Shown in pieces: positions 1-13,500 of a DNA stretch of 64,000 bases. Source of the stretch: Trileptium ribeirensis (Eukaryota > Nematoda > Enoplea > Enoplida > Thoracostomopsidae); assembly GCA_030248225.1 (NCBI GenBank), contig JASANE010018669.1, positions 42,162-106,161 of the forward strand, in the 5' to 3' direction. The notes below the pieces were generated by a model, which saw only the letters and a list, made by a program, of their open reading frames with translations, did no database searches and was not told the origin of the DNA. Numbering within the stretch: the stretch's first letter is position 1; each line of letters starts with the position of its first letter. Both the position numbers and the translations under genes were made by a program.

Positions 1-1393
1 GCAGGGAATGATAATGTTATGTTTGCGTACACAATACACGTGCATAAAAAATTATACTGTAGTGAAATTGGCGAAGTATTATTTTGGTAACAGTTGTGTT
101 ATAGTTCGGCTTTAATGTGTTCGTTGTAGTCGTTGTACATTGTGGGCATCCATTAAAATAAATTTTGTTTTCATTTTTGTCATATCACCTATTATACCGT
201 GATTCGCTCGGCTCACACAAACATGCGACCGGATTTACCGTCACTTCGACTTAAGTTGCTAAACTTTGATATGCCTACACCAACTATCTACTTTGTAGAG
301 CCCTCCTACACCATAATTCGCGCGTGATGTTATACTTAGACAGTGGCTGTTGCAGTGTTATAGTAGTGATTAGTTCTCCGAATCTATTAATTGTTTGCAA
401 TAATTAATATTGGTGGATTTTCAGTATTCATTGGCTAACGATTTGGTAATATATTAACGATTCAGTACAGTAAGTTCAGCTGACTAAAAATGGCAGAAAA
501 AATCTAGGACCGAAACTTGAAGGTTAACGAAAATAAAACAAAAGCTATATTGTCACCACGGATAGCTGAATACCCGCGGAAATTCGAAGAAAGTCGTGCG
601 GATGCCGTTGCTGTTGTATGACAGTAAAAGCACAATGAAAATACGACAAATTTTAGTATTTTAAGCAGAATTTACCTTTCCCACTTCGAGTCTTGTTGGA
701 AACGAACATGGACCCCGAAGTTCTCCCCGCCATAATCTTTTCCGGAGCGCTGTGGACAGGCCATTGTTGATATGGTGTTTGTCAAAATTGGTATCTGTAA
801 TCGCGGTCAGAAACTTAAAAGATTCTTTTGAAACCGAATTTTAAATTATTACTTTCCCACTAAAATTCTTGACTGTATAATTAAATTTTTAGCGAGTCCT
901 TCGTTTGTTGCTATGAGAGCATATTGTATAATGTTGAAAATTTATTCACCAAAGCTAGTCATAATATATCCACAGACTGAATTGATAGATGACAATCGCT
1001 GATGCAATTCTTGCCTGTGCATCAAGAAACGCTCAAAAGTAACCAGTATGATAGGAAACTGATCACATAAATTTGTCGGATTTAGGTGATTATGATAGAT
1101 ACAACTGATTATTGATTGGGTACTGGAAATATGTCTTGAACAGGACAGTTTTGGGAATAGTTTTGCGACTATCGTAATCACACACACCCGCGCAGATGAA
1201 CAGAAAATGTGTTTAAAAGGGTATGGCGGTGGCGTCGTTTAAGTCCGTTTTTCATTTTCCACAGTCTTACTTCCACGAATGCATGGTGTTTTATCATGAG
1301 TATCTAATAAGTAATAAGCTAATTCGTGTGACCTCATCATCTGCATTCTACCCCTGTACTGGCTAGATTTTATTGTTATATATTGTGTTATAG
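1..1393. other. no exon recognised (upstream intron of ETNPPL-like gene)
   Basis: AT-rich sequence with no ORF or repeat that I can assign. By the exon phases it should be intron of the ETNPPL-like gene. Confidence 0.5.
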
Positions 1394-1548
1394 TATGGAG
1401 GAAATCCTGTTTCGTGCGCTGCAGTGCTAGCCGTGTTCGACATAATGGAACGAGAAGGGCTCCAAGCCAAAGCTGCTGAAGTTGGGTCATACTTTATCGA
1501 AAAACTCCGCGAGTTAAAGTCCAAGTTTGAAGTCATTGGTGATGTAAG
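1394..1548 (+). CDS. ETNPPL/PHYKPL: ETNPPL-like exon (GGNPVSCA exon)
   Basis: Preceded by a TAG acceptor at 1391-1393 and followed by the donor GTAAGA at 1549. It encodes 51 residues plus two bases, from the YGGNPVSCA motif through an amphipathic helix to IGDV. In the family this block follows the PLP-binding lysine and forms the start of the small C-terminal domain. The exon starts in phase 0. Confidence 0.9.
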
Positions 1549-4500
1549 GTAAGATATATACGAACCTTGTGTAAAACTGTAATTTAATGTAATATTCGGG
1601 ACGCTGATGCACCACACACTTCCAAACGAAGTGCCCGTACGACCCCAGCAGGGAGTAACCGGAATTCCGGTTCCGGTTCCGGCGAAAATCGTGTTCCGGT
1701 TGCGGTTCCGGCAAAGGGCAAAAACCATACCGGAACCGGAATTCAAAATTTTGTTTGAAATTTTCCACGTTTTTTGCTTCATACTGTAATCCAAACATAT
1801 GTAATATATGCCAGTCGTAGTGGAACTACATTTTTTGAACGGAGCGACGGCATTAGTAATATGACCGTACTCAATGTCTTGGGAATATATTATTACTTAG
1901 ACAACAATGAGTAAATGAAAGAATAGTTTTATTCCGTTCGAACGAAAAGCAAGACAAAGGAAGTCACGTGGCTTATACAGCATGGTGATGAATGGTAATC
2001 GAAGCACAGCAATGAAATCATAGGACACGGAGTCTGAAAATAATTTTGCCTATACTATTCTTGTATGTACAATGCATCTATTTTCTTATTTCCCCATGGA
2101 AAACTCAACGTATATGCCGTTAAAACGACTCTACGACCAAGCTGTTATGAGCTTAATTAGGGTGTTAATTACCTAATTAGCTTAATTAATGATAAGATTG
2201 GCAAGTTGCCAAACTTCTAAAATCTAAAATATCAGGTGCACATCCTCACATGGTAAGCTTTCAAATAAAAAAAAGTTTTTTGAACTAGGTTCAGTGGTTC
2301 TTGAGATCCATGAAAGACTAACGGACGAACGGACATCTATTTTTTTGCTCCCAGACAGAAAATAAAAACGCTTCGCTCGGCGACCTCGCTCCGCTCAATT
2401 ATACAATGATCAAGCTTCAATACAACCAAGCAAAAGAAAAGATTAAATAACCAATTTGCCGTGTGAAAAGTAAGTAGGGCACATAATTTGAGCAGGGATT
2501 TTTCATAATAACCTGCAGGAGCTTGTTAAATCAAAGCCAGGTCGATGCTTGTAGCGGCTATTTTACACATCCCGAAGTCTGTGGGATACGTTTGAATTAA
2601 ACCGGTCCAACTCGGTAACAGAGTATGGCTTACGCAGAAGTACTTAGGGTATGTTTGGCTAACATAAATTGCGTCAAGCACCGGCCAGTGCGCTTGTAAA
2701 CTTGGTAAATCAGTCTAAATTGTGTGTATTCTGCGCTCCAAGCTTTGTAAGCAAATTCGACTTGACGCAGTATACGCAACGGTGTATAGTAGAAGACATT
2801 TTCTGCTCTGAATGTCCAAAAACCGACATATTTGATCGATAAATAAACATTAGCTTCCTCAGTCTCTTTAAAGTTTCAGAAAGGCAATAATACCATCGCA
2901 ATACATTAAGTTTAATGTAAAAGTTATTTTTAATGCATTTTAAATCCACTATACCTTCATTTCTTCCATTATCTGTTTTACTATATATAAATTTCGAAGA
3001 CCAGGTTCCGGTTCCGGTTCCGGATCCGGTCTAAATGGACGGTTCCGGTTGCTGGTTCCGGTTCCGGTAAATTTCGGTTCCGGTTATTCCCTGGACCCCA
3101 GCTATTGTAACCATATGGGTTCATCTAACGCGCTCATTCTGGTCCGTCTCTCGGTCAGACTCGAAAAGCTACGGAGCTTAGGAACGCGAAGGAACGCTTT
3201 ACGGGACGTTCGGATCCCGACGGATTGGTTGTGCACTTCGCCTACGTATGGGGGTTGCTACGGAGGTGGGCTCTGGCGCCTGGTCACAGGCCAAGGAGGC
3301 TATACAGCTATTTCCTATCCTGGTCTCAGTGGAAGTTGCGAATGCCTACATCGTTGGAGTTGGCTAAATACAATTTCCTCTAATTAATTTGCAGCCACAG
3401 CGGCCCCCGCTAGGGTCCGACAATCCGTAAACATTTAACGGCGGATCGTTACCGCTACGAAATTCAGTGGGTGATTCCCCGAATCCTCGTATACGTTGGA
3501 CGCTTGGAGCTCTCGCACTCAAACTTCCGCATTTCAGTCGTACACGCTAATCTGCCAAGGAATCTGCTAAGACTTGCGACCTTCCCAACGTCATATATTT
3601 ACGCACTTCGTCGACTGAGGCGACGATTAAATTTAATGTATAGCGATGGTATTATTGCCTTTCTGAAACTTTAAAGAGCCTGAGGAAGCTAATAATTCCT
3701 AGATTCCTAGTTGTTTGTATGTCTGAACTCAATTTCTCATGGGGAATTCATTTTAATTATTATTTTGGGTTGCTCGTCATGTCTGTGAAGCGATGGTGCT
3801 TATGTAGGTGTGGTACCCTCATAAGCTGACGAATCAGACATCATAGTGTTTCGCAATGCGGCAAATTACTACTTCCAAATTCTCTGTCACTCCTCGCAAA
3901 TTGTATAGGTGTAAAGTACTAATGTATAATCTCGATAATCCTTTGTATGATCATGGAGGCAAAGGTCAGAATTATAACATTTTAAATAGCTAGTACTCAG
4001 TTCAAAGTTAAAAATATTTATCTACGATGACCCGTAAGCCACTGCCGACAGTGCCTAATTGAGCAAAGTTATTGCAGAAAGCACCAAAACAATATTTCCT
4101 GACCGATTCACTCCTGATAGAAATTTAACTAAAAATGTATTGTCTATTAGTAATAGTGCAGATTTTCAAAGCAGGTTTCGACCGTGATGAAGTCTCCCTC
4201 ACAAAGGTAGACTAAATCACATCTTTAGATAACCGGTTCATCGGATTAGATTTGATTTCACAGTACTACCGAGAAAAACGGTGGACAAACCTAGAAATAT
4301 GAAATTCTTAAAACTGTATTAGCCTTTCTCTATGAAAATTTGCACAGAGGCTGGCTACATTTTCAATTTATGAGGAGCAGGTCAGCTGTCCTAATGAAAC
4401 GCGGTCCGATATAGCATCTCACGATGCTGCTATTGAAATTTTATATGTAAATTTTACAATTTACTATTAAATTTATCAACTCTGGAAATTTAATATTACA

Positions 4501-7500
4501 TTTGCATTGTCGGCATATCAGAGTTCCGCGACTCCGATACAGGCGCGCTGCATTAATCTACATGTACAAACGGCAAACTCAGTATGGAAAACCGAATATG
4601 ACATATCTGAAGCAAAATATGCCTGCAAATATACTTTATGTGAATCTATATAAGGGTGTAAAATTGTAAAAACTTGAGGGGCTTTTGCTCCGGACACGAT
4701 TTATTTGTGTATAACTTTTGAACGAGCAACGGCTTTGCCGGATCGCAGGTTCAAGTGAAATTTCTAAAGGGTCTCACTCGCAAAATAAAAGTCATCAAAA
4801 TTGCCAAAAGGAATTTTGAGATATAGGCGAGTGAAACTGTAGGAGTGAGTAACCTTAATTTCCGGTCACAGGACTCATTAACTCGGTTGGGTCCTATCAA
4901 CCTAAGGGTTCCATTTAAACGATCTAATACAAGTGTATCACCTATAAAAATTGTAACAAAATTCCTGGATCGAATTTTGTGCGAGAACAGTTTAAATAAT
5001 TTTGGTTCCTATGTATAAATTTCCGATGTGCACATTCGTTCATGACCGCATAGAGTAAAAATTTGTGAAAACCATGAATAAAACCAAGCAACATTTTTAG
5101 GTCTAAAACAATAGCAAAGATTGGCTTGCATGGATTTCCAAGATGTCCTTAAAATATCATTTCACTTGGTTTATGCGTTTATTTTGTACCTAAACTGAGC
5201 GAAGAGAACCAGAATGACTTCGACTAGAGATGAAAAGCTGCGTACAGGCCCCGGCGTACAGATGCCTGGACGGGAGCGATAATCAGAAGAGATACGATTA
5301 CTACCGAGATAAGGTTTTTAGGATAACTTTCCTATTTATGACAACGATTGACTCCTACCACCAACCTAAACACCACACCTGCACTTATATATACCGACGC
5401 AGACCACGGCGTCCTCCATCGTCTATTCGACCTCCACGAGCAGGACCACGCGAGCTACAAATCATGAAACAAACTGGCATAAAATGAGCATCGGAGCCGG
5501 ACAGTAAAGTCGTTCGAACTCCGCTCTGCCGAAGTCAAACTGATTTACCAATTCTAATCGAGACGTCTAATCCAGACTGTCGCTTTCTTTGATTTTGGTT
5601 TTCGACCAACCGGAGTCCATTTAATTTACCGGGGGTTCGGTTTTTTCTTGTTTTAGCCAATGTAAACCGTAAACCGGTTGCGGTCCCAAACCAAAGGAAA
5701 TTATTTACATTTCTTTCGATAATTATTCCCTTTACTAGCTCGTAAACGTTTACGAACGTGTCTGAAAAATCCCAAAATTTATCATCCCGTCCCTAACCGA
5801 AGTCTAAGGATTAGCTAAAGCTCTGATTTCCCTGTCTCTGTCCCATTTTTCTAAACTTTTATATCCTTAATTCTTATCTGCCCCAAACCCTGATTTTAAC
5901 GTAATTTCCCCATGTGTCAAACCCCCAATTATGTAATAATTAATGTTAAATTTTTAATATTTTACTAAAACTTTACTTAACATATAAATAGTAAACTGAC
6001 ATATTAACTACAGTACGCGCCAGAACTGACCGTCGCATCGAGTCTCGAACAAGTGGCTGGCTCGAGATTTCGAAACTATATAAATTAACAATAAATTCTA
6101 TTTTTAGAACAATAAATTCTCTTTCGAGGGAGTCGCAAGCAAGCGACAATCATTTTTACTGTATGTACAATTTTGCTTTATAATTAATGAAAATAAGTAT
6201 ACCTAGGTATATATAGTTATAGTAATTTGTTATATTATTACGTAATAAACATAATATGAATAGCCTATATTTTAATATTAAGTTTATAATTATCATATTT
6301 ACGTAATTAATGTATTAACAAACCAAGTATTGTATTTTTATAATAATTTCGTTACGTAATGTATATTTCACAAATATATTAACTAAAATTTTAGTATTAA
6401 GTCTCTAACTTTATTTACTTAATAAATTTATTTAACTTTAGTTTAATATAATTTATATAAAATATTTATTTAAAATTATATACATATCTATATAATATAC
6501 TCTGTTGTTTCATATCTATATATATGCTTTGTATGCTTATGTATGGGGCGGGTGCCACGGTACCATGTGAACATGATACCAATTTCCGAAAAACAAACTA
6601 ACATAGGAGTGACACACGGGAAATGGGCTTCTAATTACATACCAAAAGCTATTCGAGGCTCGGACCCCGCATTCGGACTGGTCTCCTCCAGCCGGTCATT
6701 TTGATACCCGCTATTGTGGGGGCAAGACTAAGAAGGAGAAACCGGGCGATGCCATCTAGATTTATGGTAGAAAAAAGTGTTTCATGGGCCTTAAACGGGC
6801 TGGACTTATGTTCTGGTGCTAGTGAGTTACATTTTTGATCCTGCGCAATGCGTGGAACACTGCGTTGGGTGACATGCCCATCCGGAAAATCTGTATTTTT
6901 CATGCGAATACTGTACCTAAGGTGGACACTGCGGGTTCGTACCGGGCTCAAATTAAACCGTAAACTCCGGGGTTTAGTATTATAATTATATATCGATTAT
7001 TATTAAGTAGTTAGAATAATTATTTCTGACTCTTCTTAACGCCGAAGTTTTGAGGACTAAGTCCGTGAATTTTAAACGGATTTGGACGGGAGTGGTTTCT
7101 TTGGAAAGAACGAAAATTTTTGCGTCCTTGGAAATTTTGAGCCGCTCTGGCGTTATGCACAGGAACAACAATGAGCCTCAATTCCAAGGATTCGGAATCG
7201 ACAATGTAAAAATGGTTTTGTTTACTAAAATTTTCTGTTTTTCCTTTGTGAAAGGGGGAATTTGATAATTCTTTGCTGATGCTTAAACTTTTCACAATTT
7301 TGTAAATTTGCTATTCGCTGCATGGCGACCAGCCAAAAAGCAGGGAGTGTTTTCAAGGGCTTGGCCGAACGGGAAGAGTTCCTCCGAGCACAAATTTCTC
7401 TCACAGCTATCCTAAAGTCACTTTTTCTTTATCATGTACCGTCACGTCAAATTCTACTGCTGACACAAGTTACAAAGTAAAGTGGTCCAAGCACAAATCG

Positions 7501-10500
7501 CGGGCCGGGGAAGGCAAGGTACCGCAAGGTACGTCACCAAACCCGGCCGGCTGTATAGGTACATACGTATGAACATCTCTTACCAACCTTTCATAATTAA
7601 TACGGGTACACGTCAAAACACAACGTATAAGCACGGTGGGTCGAGACCGTGAGGTACCAGAAGGCATCCTACCAGACCCGGTCGACCAAAAACATTAATT
7701 ATATACAAATTACTGATACGGTTAACAGGTTAATCATGCATGTTTCACATGATTAGCATACAAATCAATAACGATATTACAGTCATTCATAAACGGTACA
7801 GCAAAGGCACAAAATTAACGCAAATCAAACAGTTCATATTATATTCTTTCTACTATTAAGATATAGCCACAAATCATATATATATATATACAGATATAAT
7901 ATTCGGTCATTATTCATACAATTTTATACAATAATTATAGCAATAGGTCATAGAATTATAACGATAAACCTTACAATGAGGGGCCGGTCCAGCAATTCGA
8001 AACGGGGGGGGGGGGCGGGCTATAGCCCCCGTAAATTGTTGGTTCTTTTCTGTGGGTTTCGCTCTTCCTTTTTTTTCTGGCTTGCGACAGGCAGAGATAC
8101 TAATCTATCTCTGGCGGTATTACAACCCATGCCCCAACCAGCCTCCTTTTGGCACAGGCGTTTTCGATGCTCAAGGCATAAGAAGTGCAATTCAGCGCTA
8201 CCTCTGATGTTCTGAGTTCTTACGTAGGTAGTTGCGTGCCGCGAAAAGTTCCAAACACCGATCCAAATTCACAGATTTCGCCATACCTTTTTCAATTGAT
8301 ATGGTTGTTAAACAGCTCATTCGGCTTTCATTCAGCGTGCACCGTACATTGTTTGTTATCTGACGCATAGATGAAAAAGAACGTTCACACGAAACGTTAG
8401 ACGCAAGTATTGCAAGTACCGTATTAAAAATGTTATATAATGTCGGAAATCCTTCTTCCGGGTTCATTGCTCGTAGTATATCGCCTATGCCTTCCAGAGG
8501 ATGATTATTTTTGCGTAATATATTTTTTAAAACATAACATTCTGCAGAAACAGCACCCACCAGACCTAAATGCTTAATAAGGGGCGCTAAGCAATCGGCG
8601 TCAAGAAAATTGGCTTTGTTAGGTTGACAAGCTGATACGGCAGTCAGTAAGGCCGTGTTGGGAAAACGAGAAGTCATTTCCGCGATAAGATTATGCATAA
8701 CAAGATAGAATATCGTACAACGATGAAACTCGGTAGCAATATCATCTACACCGCTTGAAGGTATTTTCTTTACCCATAGGAAAGCTCTGCAAACTGACAT
8801 TTTCACTCCGACTCCTGGTTCGACTCGTATGTGTGATCTGAACCCACACACAATGTTTTGCTGTAGTACTAATTTCCAAATGCTTTCGAAATAGTTCTCT
8901 GTTCATTTGCTCTGTAACGATGACAAGTGTTCATTAGCCAAAGCCGTTGCAGTTGCTATATCTAGTGTTTTGGATTGCAAAGCCACTGATAAAGGTATCA
9001 TCTGGGAAAAGATGTCAAGTATGACCGTACAAATCAGAGATTGTGGCCTCTTCATGTTTCGGTATAGGTCCAGTGCTTCGCTTTTGTGACACTGTTTTAC
9101 CCCGACGGCTTCTGATTTCTTGGCAAGAGTTGACTATAACTGCATATATCGGCTGTGAACGAAGTCAATGATCCGTTCTCTAAAATTTCACTTCCACACA
9201 CCGAGACTCCTGCTTCATTAGAGCGCTCGCTAAAAGTTGCGCTATTAATGTAATTCGATTGGTTATGACTAGAACTGGCTTTAGCATCTCCAATAGGATT
9301 AGTAGATTTGGAACAAGAGTGCTTAACCATAAATTTATCCATATTAGTATAGGTTTGTTAACCAATGCTAATGCCAATATTTGTGTGTAAAGAACTATAA
9401 ATTGAATAATGCGCACGATGAGTTTACAGTAAGCGACAGATTTGAACGACATTATAGATTTTTTGGAAAGGAATTTACGCCAATGTTATTTTTCTGATTA
9501 ATTTGTAATAAAAACATTTTAGCCATAAACGGCTAAATTAAAATAAAATATAAAATAAAATAAAAAATCACTCGACAAAAAATTGAGAACCGCTTTTCTA
9601 CTATAAAAGGTTACACACGGCCACATATTGTTAAAAACTTAGCTTTGTCGGAAAGGAAATGCTTATAGCTTCAGCTTATATTGTAAAATTCCACCAGCTA
9701 GCTAGTGACGACACATAATGTTATAAAAGTTGTAAACACCGACAATTCCGAAACCAGTGTCCCCAGAAAATAATTCAAGCAGCATGTAGGAGCCCTCGCT
9801 GTGTGGATACGAGTTGGAAAAACAATGGCGTAACGGCTTAAGCCAGGTGATTCTAGGTAATGTCCTAATTTTTCCCGTGGTGTAAACAGGGGTCTCCTCC
9901 ACCAGATTTAGAAAGAATGCCCTCTCTTAATCTTTACCCCTCCATCCCTGCCGCTGCGATTCACAATCCACCCCTCCATCCTGAAGGACGCGAATACAGT
10001 CTATGTATGCTGTAGTAACTCCATATAACTTTTTAATATTAATAATCAGACGCGATGCACCAAATGAAACAAGCAGTAACCCAATGAAATAAATTGCAAA
10101 TTCATACCTACTTAGTAAAGAAGTCTTGAGATGATACTCAACTTTCGAGACAGACTATATTCATCTATACGGTAATCCAGGGCATCGTTTGTGCCATGAT
10201 GCATCGTCTTGGAAATAAATTTCACAGCCATCGGGTTACGAACGTGTGCATGATTCATCAGATTCGACATTTCCGTTCCGCTCCAGTCCGACAGCGAATG
10301 CATAATTTTACTGGAATAGCAACCGGATTATATTTTGCAAAACATGCAGAAGTGATCCATGCAGTACACGGTAGACGAAGAATTCGGACGTATCGGATCG
10401 ACCCGTATTAGATGCAAACTGACCACAAATCAGATCGGCTCGGAGAGGACGCTAATGACCCTGGCCTATCGGTAAGATACTGTTCATATTACGTCTGACC

Positions 10501-13500
10501 TAGTCTCCAGATCCGATCTGATTTGAACGCGTTTTGTATATAGAAATATTCTATCTGATGTGATATATTTTATCAGACCTGAATCAGATTATGCGTTTTG
10601 TAGGCATGTAGCCAGAGCAACTAATCTGAAGGACGAGCTGGAGCAAGGCGACACTCTCCGGTCTGCAGATCTGAATTTAAGTTGAATATTCGGGACAACA
10701 TGAAAACGGAAGGAGTTAAAATAAAACGAATTGCATGAAACATTAAATAAGGACGCCACTTTTCGTGAAAATCGAAGATAAAAATATTTTTTTACATCGT
10801 TTTAAATCCCAGATATTTAACAATCCCGGTTCCGGCGGGCTGTATCAAAAAATATAAGCAACATAGTAACACTATTACAGAGGCAAAACTGGGTCATATC
10901 GGCTTTCGGCTACCATAAGAGTCAATCCCGGAGGGCAGGAGGGCTCAGCGCACCATATTTTGCAAACCATACCTAAAAAATTCATACCTGCATATGAACA
11001 TAACTATTGGGGGTCCAAAATAGCATTGCCTCCTTCCCAATGTTAAGATCATGTTTGCACCGATGTCGGCAAGGATAGGATGTGATGTATACAAATCGGA
11101 ACAGGCCAGATCCACGCAGACGCTTTGTGCACTACCGATCCCTAAACGAGCTACCACAGAACACATAGAAAAAACACCATTCGATTGAATTATATATTAG
11201 TTTAAATAGAAACACACACAACTATTATGATTTTCCACACACACAACTATTTTGCAAATCCGTCGAATCAAAACAATGTCTCATTCATAAAAATAGTTTT
11301 TCACATGGTCATGCTTTCATTCAATCCGATGAACCAGGCTCAATTTCACAACCCAACACTTCATTGTGCTAAAAAACTTGAAATTCGTTTTGAAAAACTT
11401 TGAAAAAAAAACGTGAAAAAATATTATGCTGCATACAGCGTATTGCTCGGTGTACACACTTTGCGGTGAAAGCTCAAACTGGGGGGGGCTAGATTTGTAA
11501 TTCGAGTGGAACGAGAATTTTCAATTTTGGCCCTGGAGGGGGTTGAGGAGGTCCTGTCTGTGTGTGTGTCGCACCTGGATCTCGAAAACGGTTGGGCGGA
11601 TTTTGATGCGCTATAGCTCATTCGAACCGCAATGGTCGATTTAGGTGTAGTGACGGAGCCAGATTTTTGGATTTTTTGCCGTCAGAAAAGTTATGGGGCA
11701 AAATGACGTCATTTTGGCCCATTTTTCGGGCACCCCCTCCAGTTTTTGCGACTAATGAGGTATAGGCCTATTCCAATGTAGCTTTACCAGAGCTTTCCAA
11801 TGATATATAACAAGTTTTTCAACTACTTCCCAATCTGGAGTCTATAAGTGTATAGTTGGCGCCTAATTTCATATTTGGTGAAAAGCGTTGGAAATGCACT
11901 GAAATGTGTGTTTTTTGTTGCTTTTAGCGTCTTATATGGGGTTTTCTGGGCAGATAAACTCATTGCAAGTGTTAAAAATATTGTTGGGCAAATATTTTTT
12001 ACACTTCTGGTTCATACTTGGTATAAAAATGACGTTTTCGCAATTTTTGGTGAGAAGTCGTGGGAAAAGCACCTGAATATGTGTTTATTGTTGGTTTTAG
12101 TGTCGGATATAGGGTTTTCTGGGCCCACAAACTCATTGCAAGTGTTAAAAATATTGTTGGGCAAAATATTTTTTACACTTCTGGTTCATACTTGGCATAA
12201 AAAAATGACGTTTTCGCAATTTTTGGTGAAAAGTCGTGAAAAAGCACCTGAATGTGTGTTTATTGTTGGTTTTAGTGTCGGATATAGGGTTTTCTGGGCC
12301 GACAAAGTCATTGCGAGTGTCAAAAATATTGTTGGGCAAATATTTTTTACACTTCTGCTTCGGGGGATTGCTCTCACCACTCTAATTCTGGCTCGCAAGC
12401 GAGCTTAACTAGTATATATAACGGACGTGACGCTACTGCATTACACACTTCCAAAACGTAATACCCATACAACCTTGGCTATCATAACCTCGAGGCGGAC
12501 TTAATGGGTTCAATTTTTTTCTTTTTCCGGGTCGGTCCCAAGAGACTACGGAGCTTAGTAAGCCGCAGCAGCATTTCACAGAATGTGTTCTGATCCTACA
12601 GGACGGGTTGCGCACGTAGCCTAAGCGGTACTACCTTTGAGATCCCAAAGGAGGTTGGCTGACAGGCTCACAGGCCAAAGAGACCATACCACTATTCCCT
12701 ATCATCGTTCCACTTGGAAGTGTGCTAAGTTTTCCTATTGGTTCTCTACTTTTCTGAACGATTATTTTATTTAGCCAGTCGCCCCCACTAGGATCCGACA
12801 AATCCCTAGACGTTTAACGTCGGATCGTGTGGTTTCTTATTTTGAGACGTTCACCGAAAGTTTGTTTTCGAGTAAATTTCCTCTCCGGTCGCACGAGTCG
12901 TACTCACTCATTAACACAAATAGGTATCGGCGAGCGACGCTAAAGCTTGCTTCTTCGGTGTGTCAAACCTGAACGTGGGTCGTCGATAGGGTCGATTTCA
13001 AACCCCTTCAGTGCGTATCGCTACTATGGTCAGTAAAACACGGTCACCATGGGCTTTGATTTAGTATTTATTGATAAGCCAAAGCCGTAGACAGGTATAT
13101 GTATCGTACGGGATAATACAATCGATACAACAACAGTACGATACGCTAACAGTGAATCGGAGGGATAACAATCGGACGTGTCAGGTCCTCGCCTTTTGCA
13201 CGGCACTCTCACAGCTGGATCGAGTCACGACGTGAACTATGCCTTCATGACAACAGCTGCGCTTACCTTACTCGAAAACGGGAGGAAAGAACTTAAAACA
13301 CGATGCGATAATCAGTTAGTTATGGAGGCGCCGTTCGAGTAGCTACTCGCTCGGTACTACTACTAGGGTACTCCGGTTAAACAATAGGTTCAGGTAAGCT
13401 AAAGGCTGCAAAACAGCGGCTAAAAGTCAGGTGTGCTAGATTAATCGTACACAGAGGGATTGCGGGTTTGATTTTTGCTCATACTAACCAACGGCTATGA

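Larger units (their letters stand above)
1580..5200 (+). repeat. R1 interspersed repeat, copy 1 (interrupted by hAT, internally deleted)
   Basis: Bases 1580-1648 and 3102-3470 match 12425-12840 and 54110-54420 at a diverged level. Shared marks are the CTTCCAAAC start, GACAGGTTGCGCACGTGG-like and GGTCACAGGCC segments, and GGATCGT after a TAACG box. Bases 3766-5160 match 16250-17520, including a shared ACGGCTTTGCCG. Relative to copy 2 about 2.7 kb is missing around 3500-3760. No coding domain is intact. It may be an old LTR-type element. Edges are approximate. Confidence 0.6.

Noticed and set aside
1239..1490. Minus-strand ORF of 83 codons overlapping the first ETNPPL-like exon
   Set aside because: Shadow of the plus-strand exon, whose product matches a known family with canonical splice sites.
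6649..6951. 100-codon minus-strand ORF in a GC-richer patch
   Set aside because: No recognisable family or neighbours; not enough to call a gene.
11848..12408. 186-codon plus-strand ORF with internal repeats
   Set aside because: It is the translation of the tandem core of HINE copy A; the equivalent frames in copies B and D are not conserved as protein.
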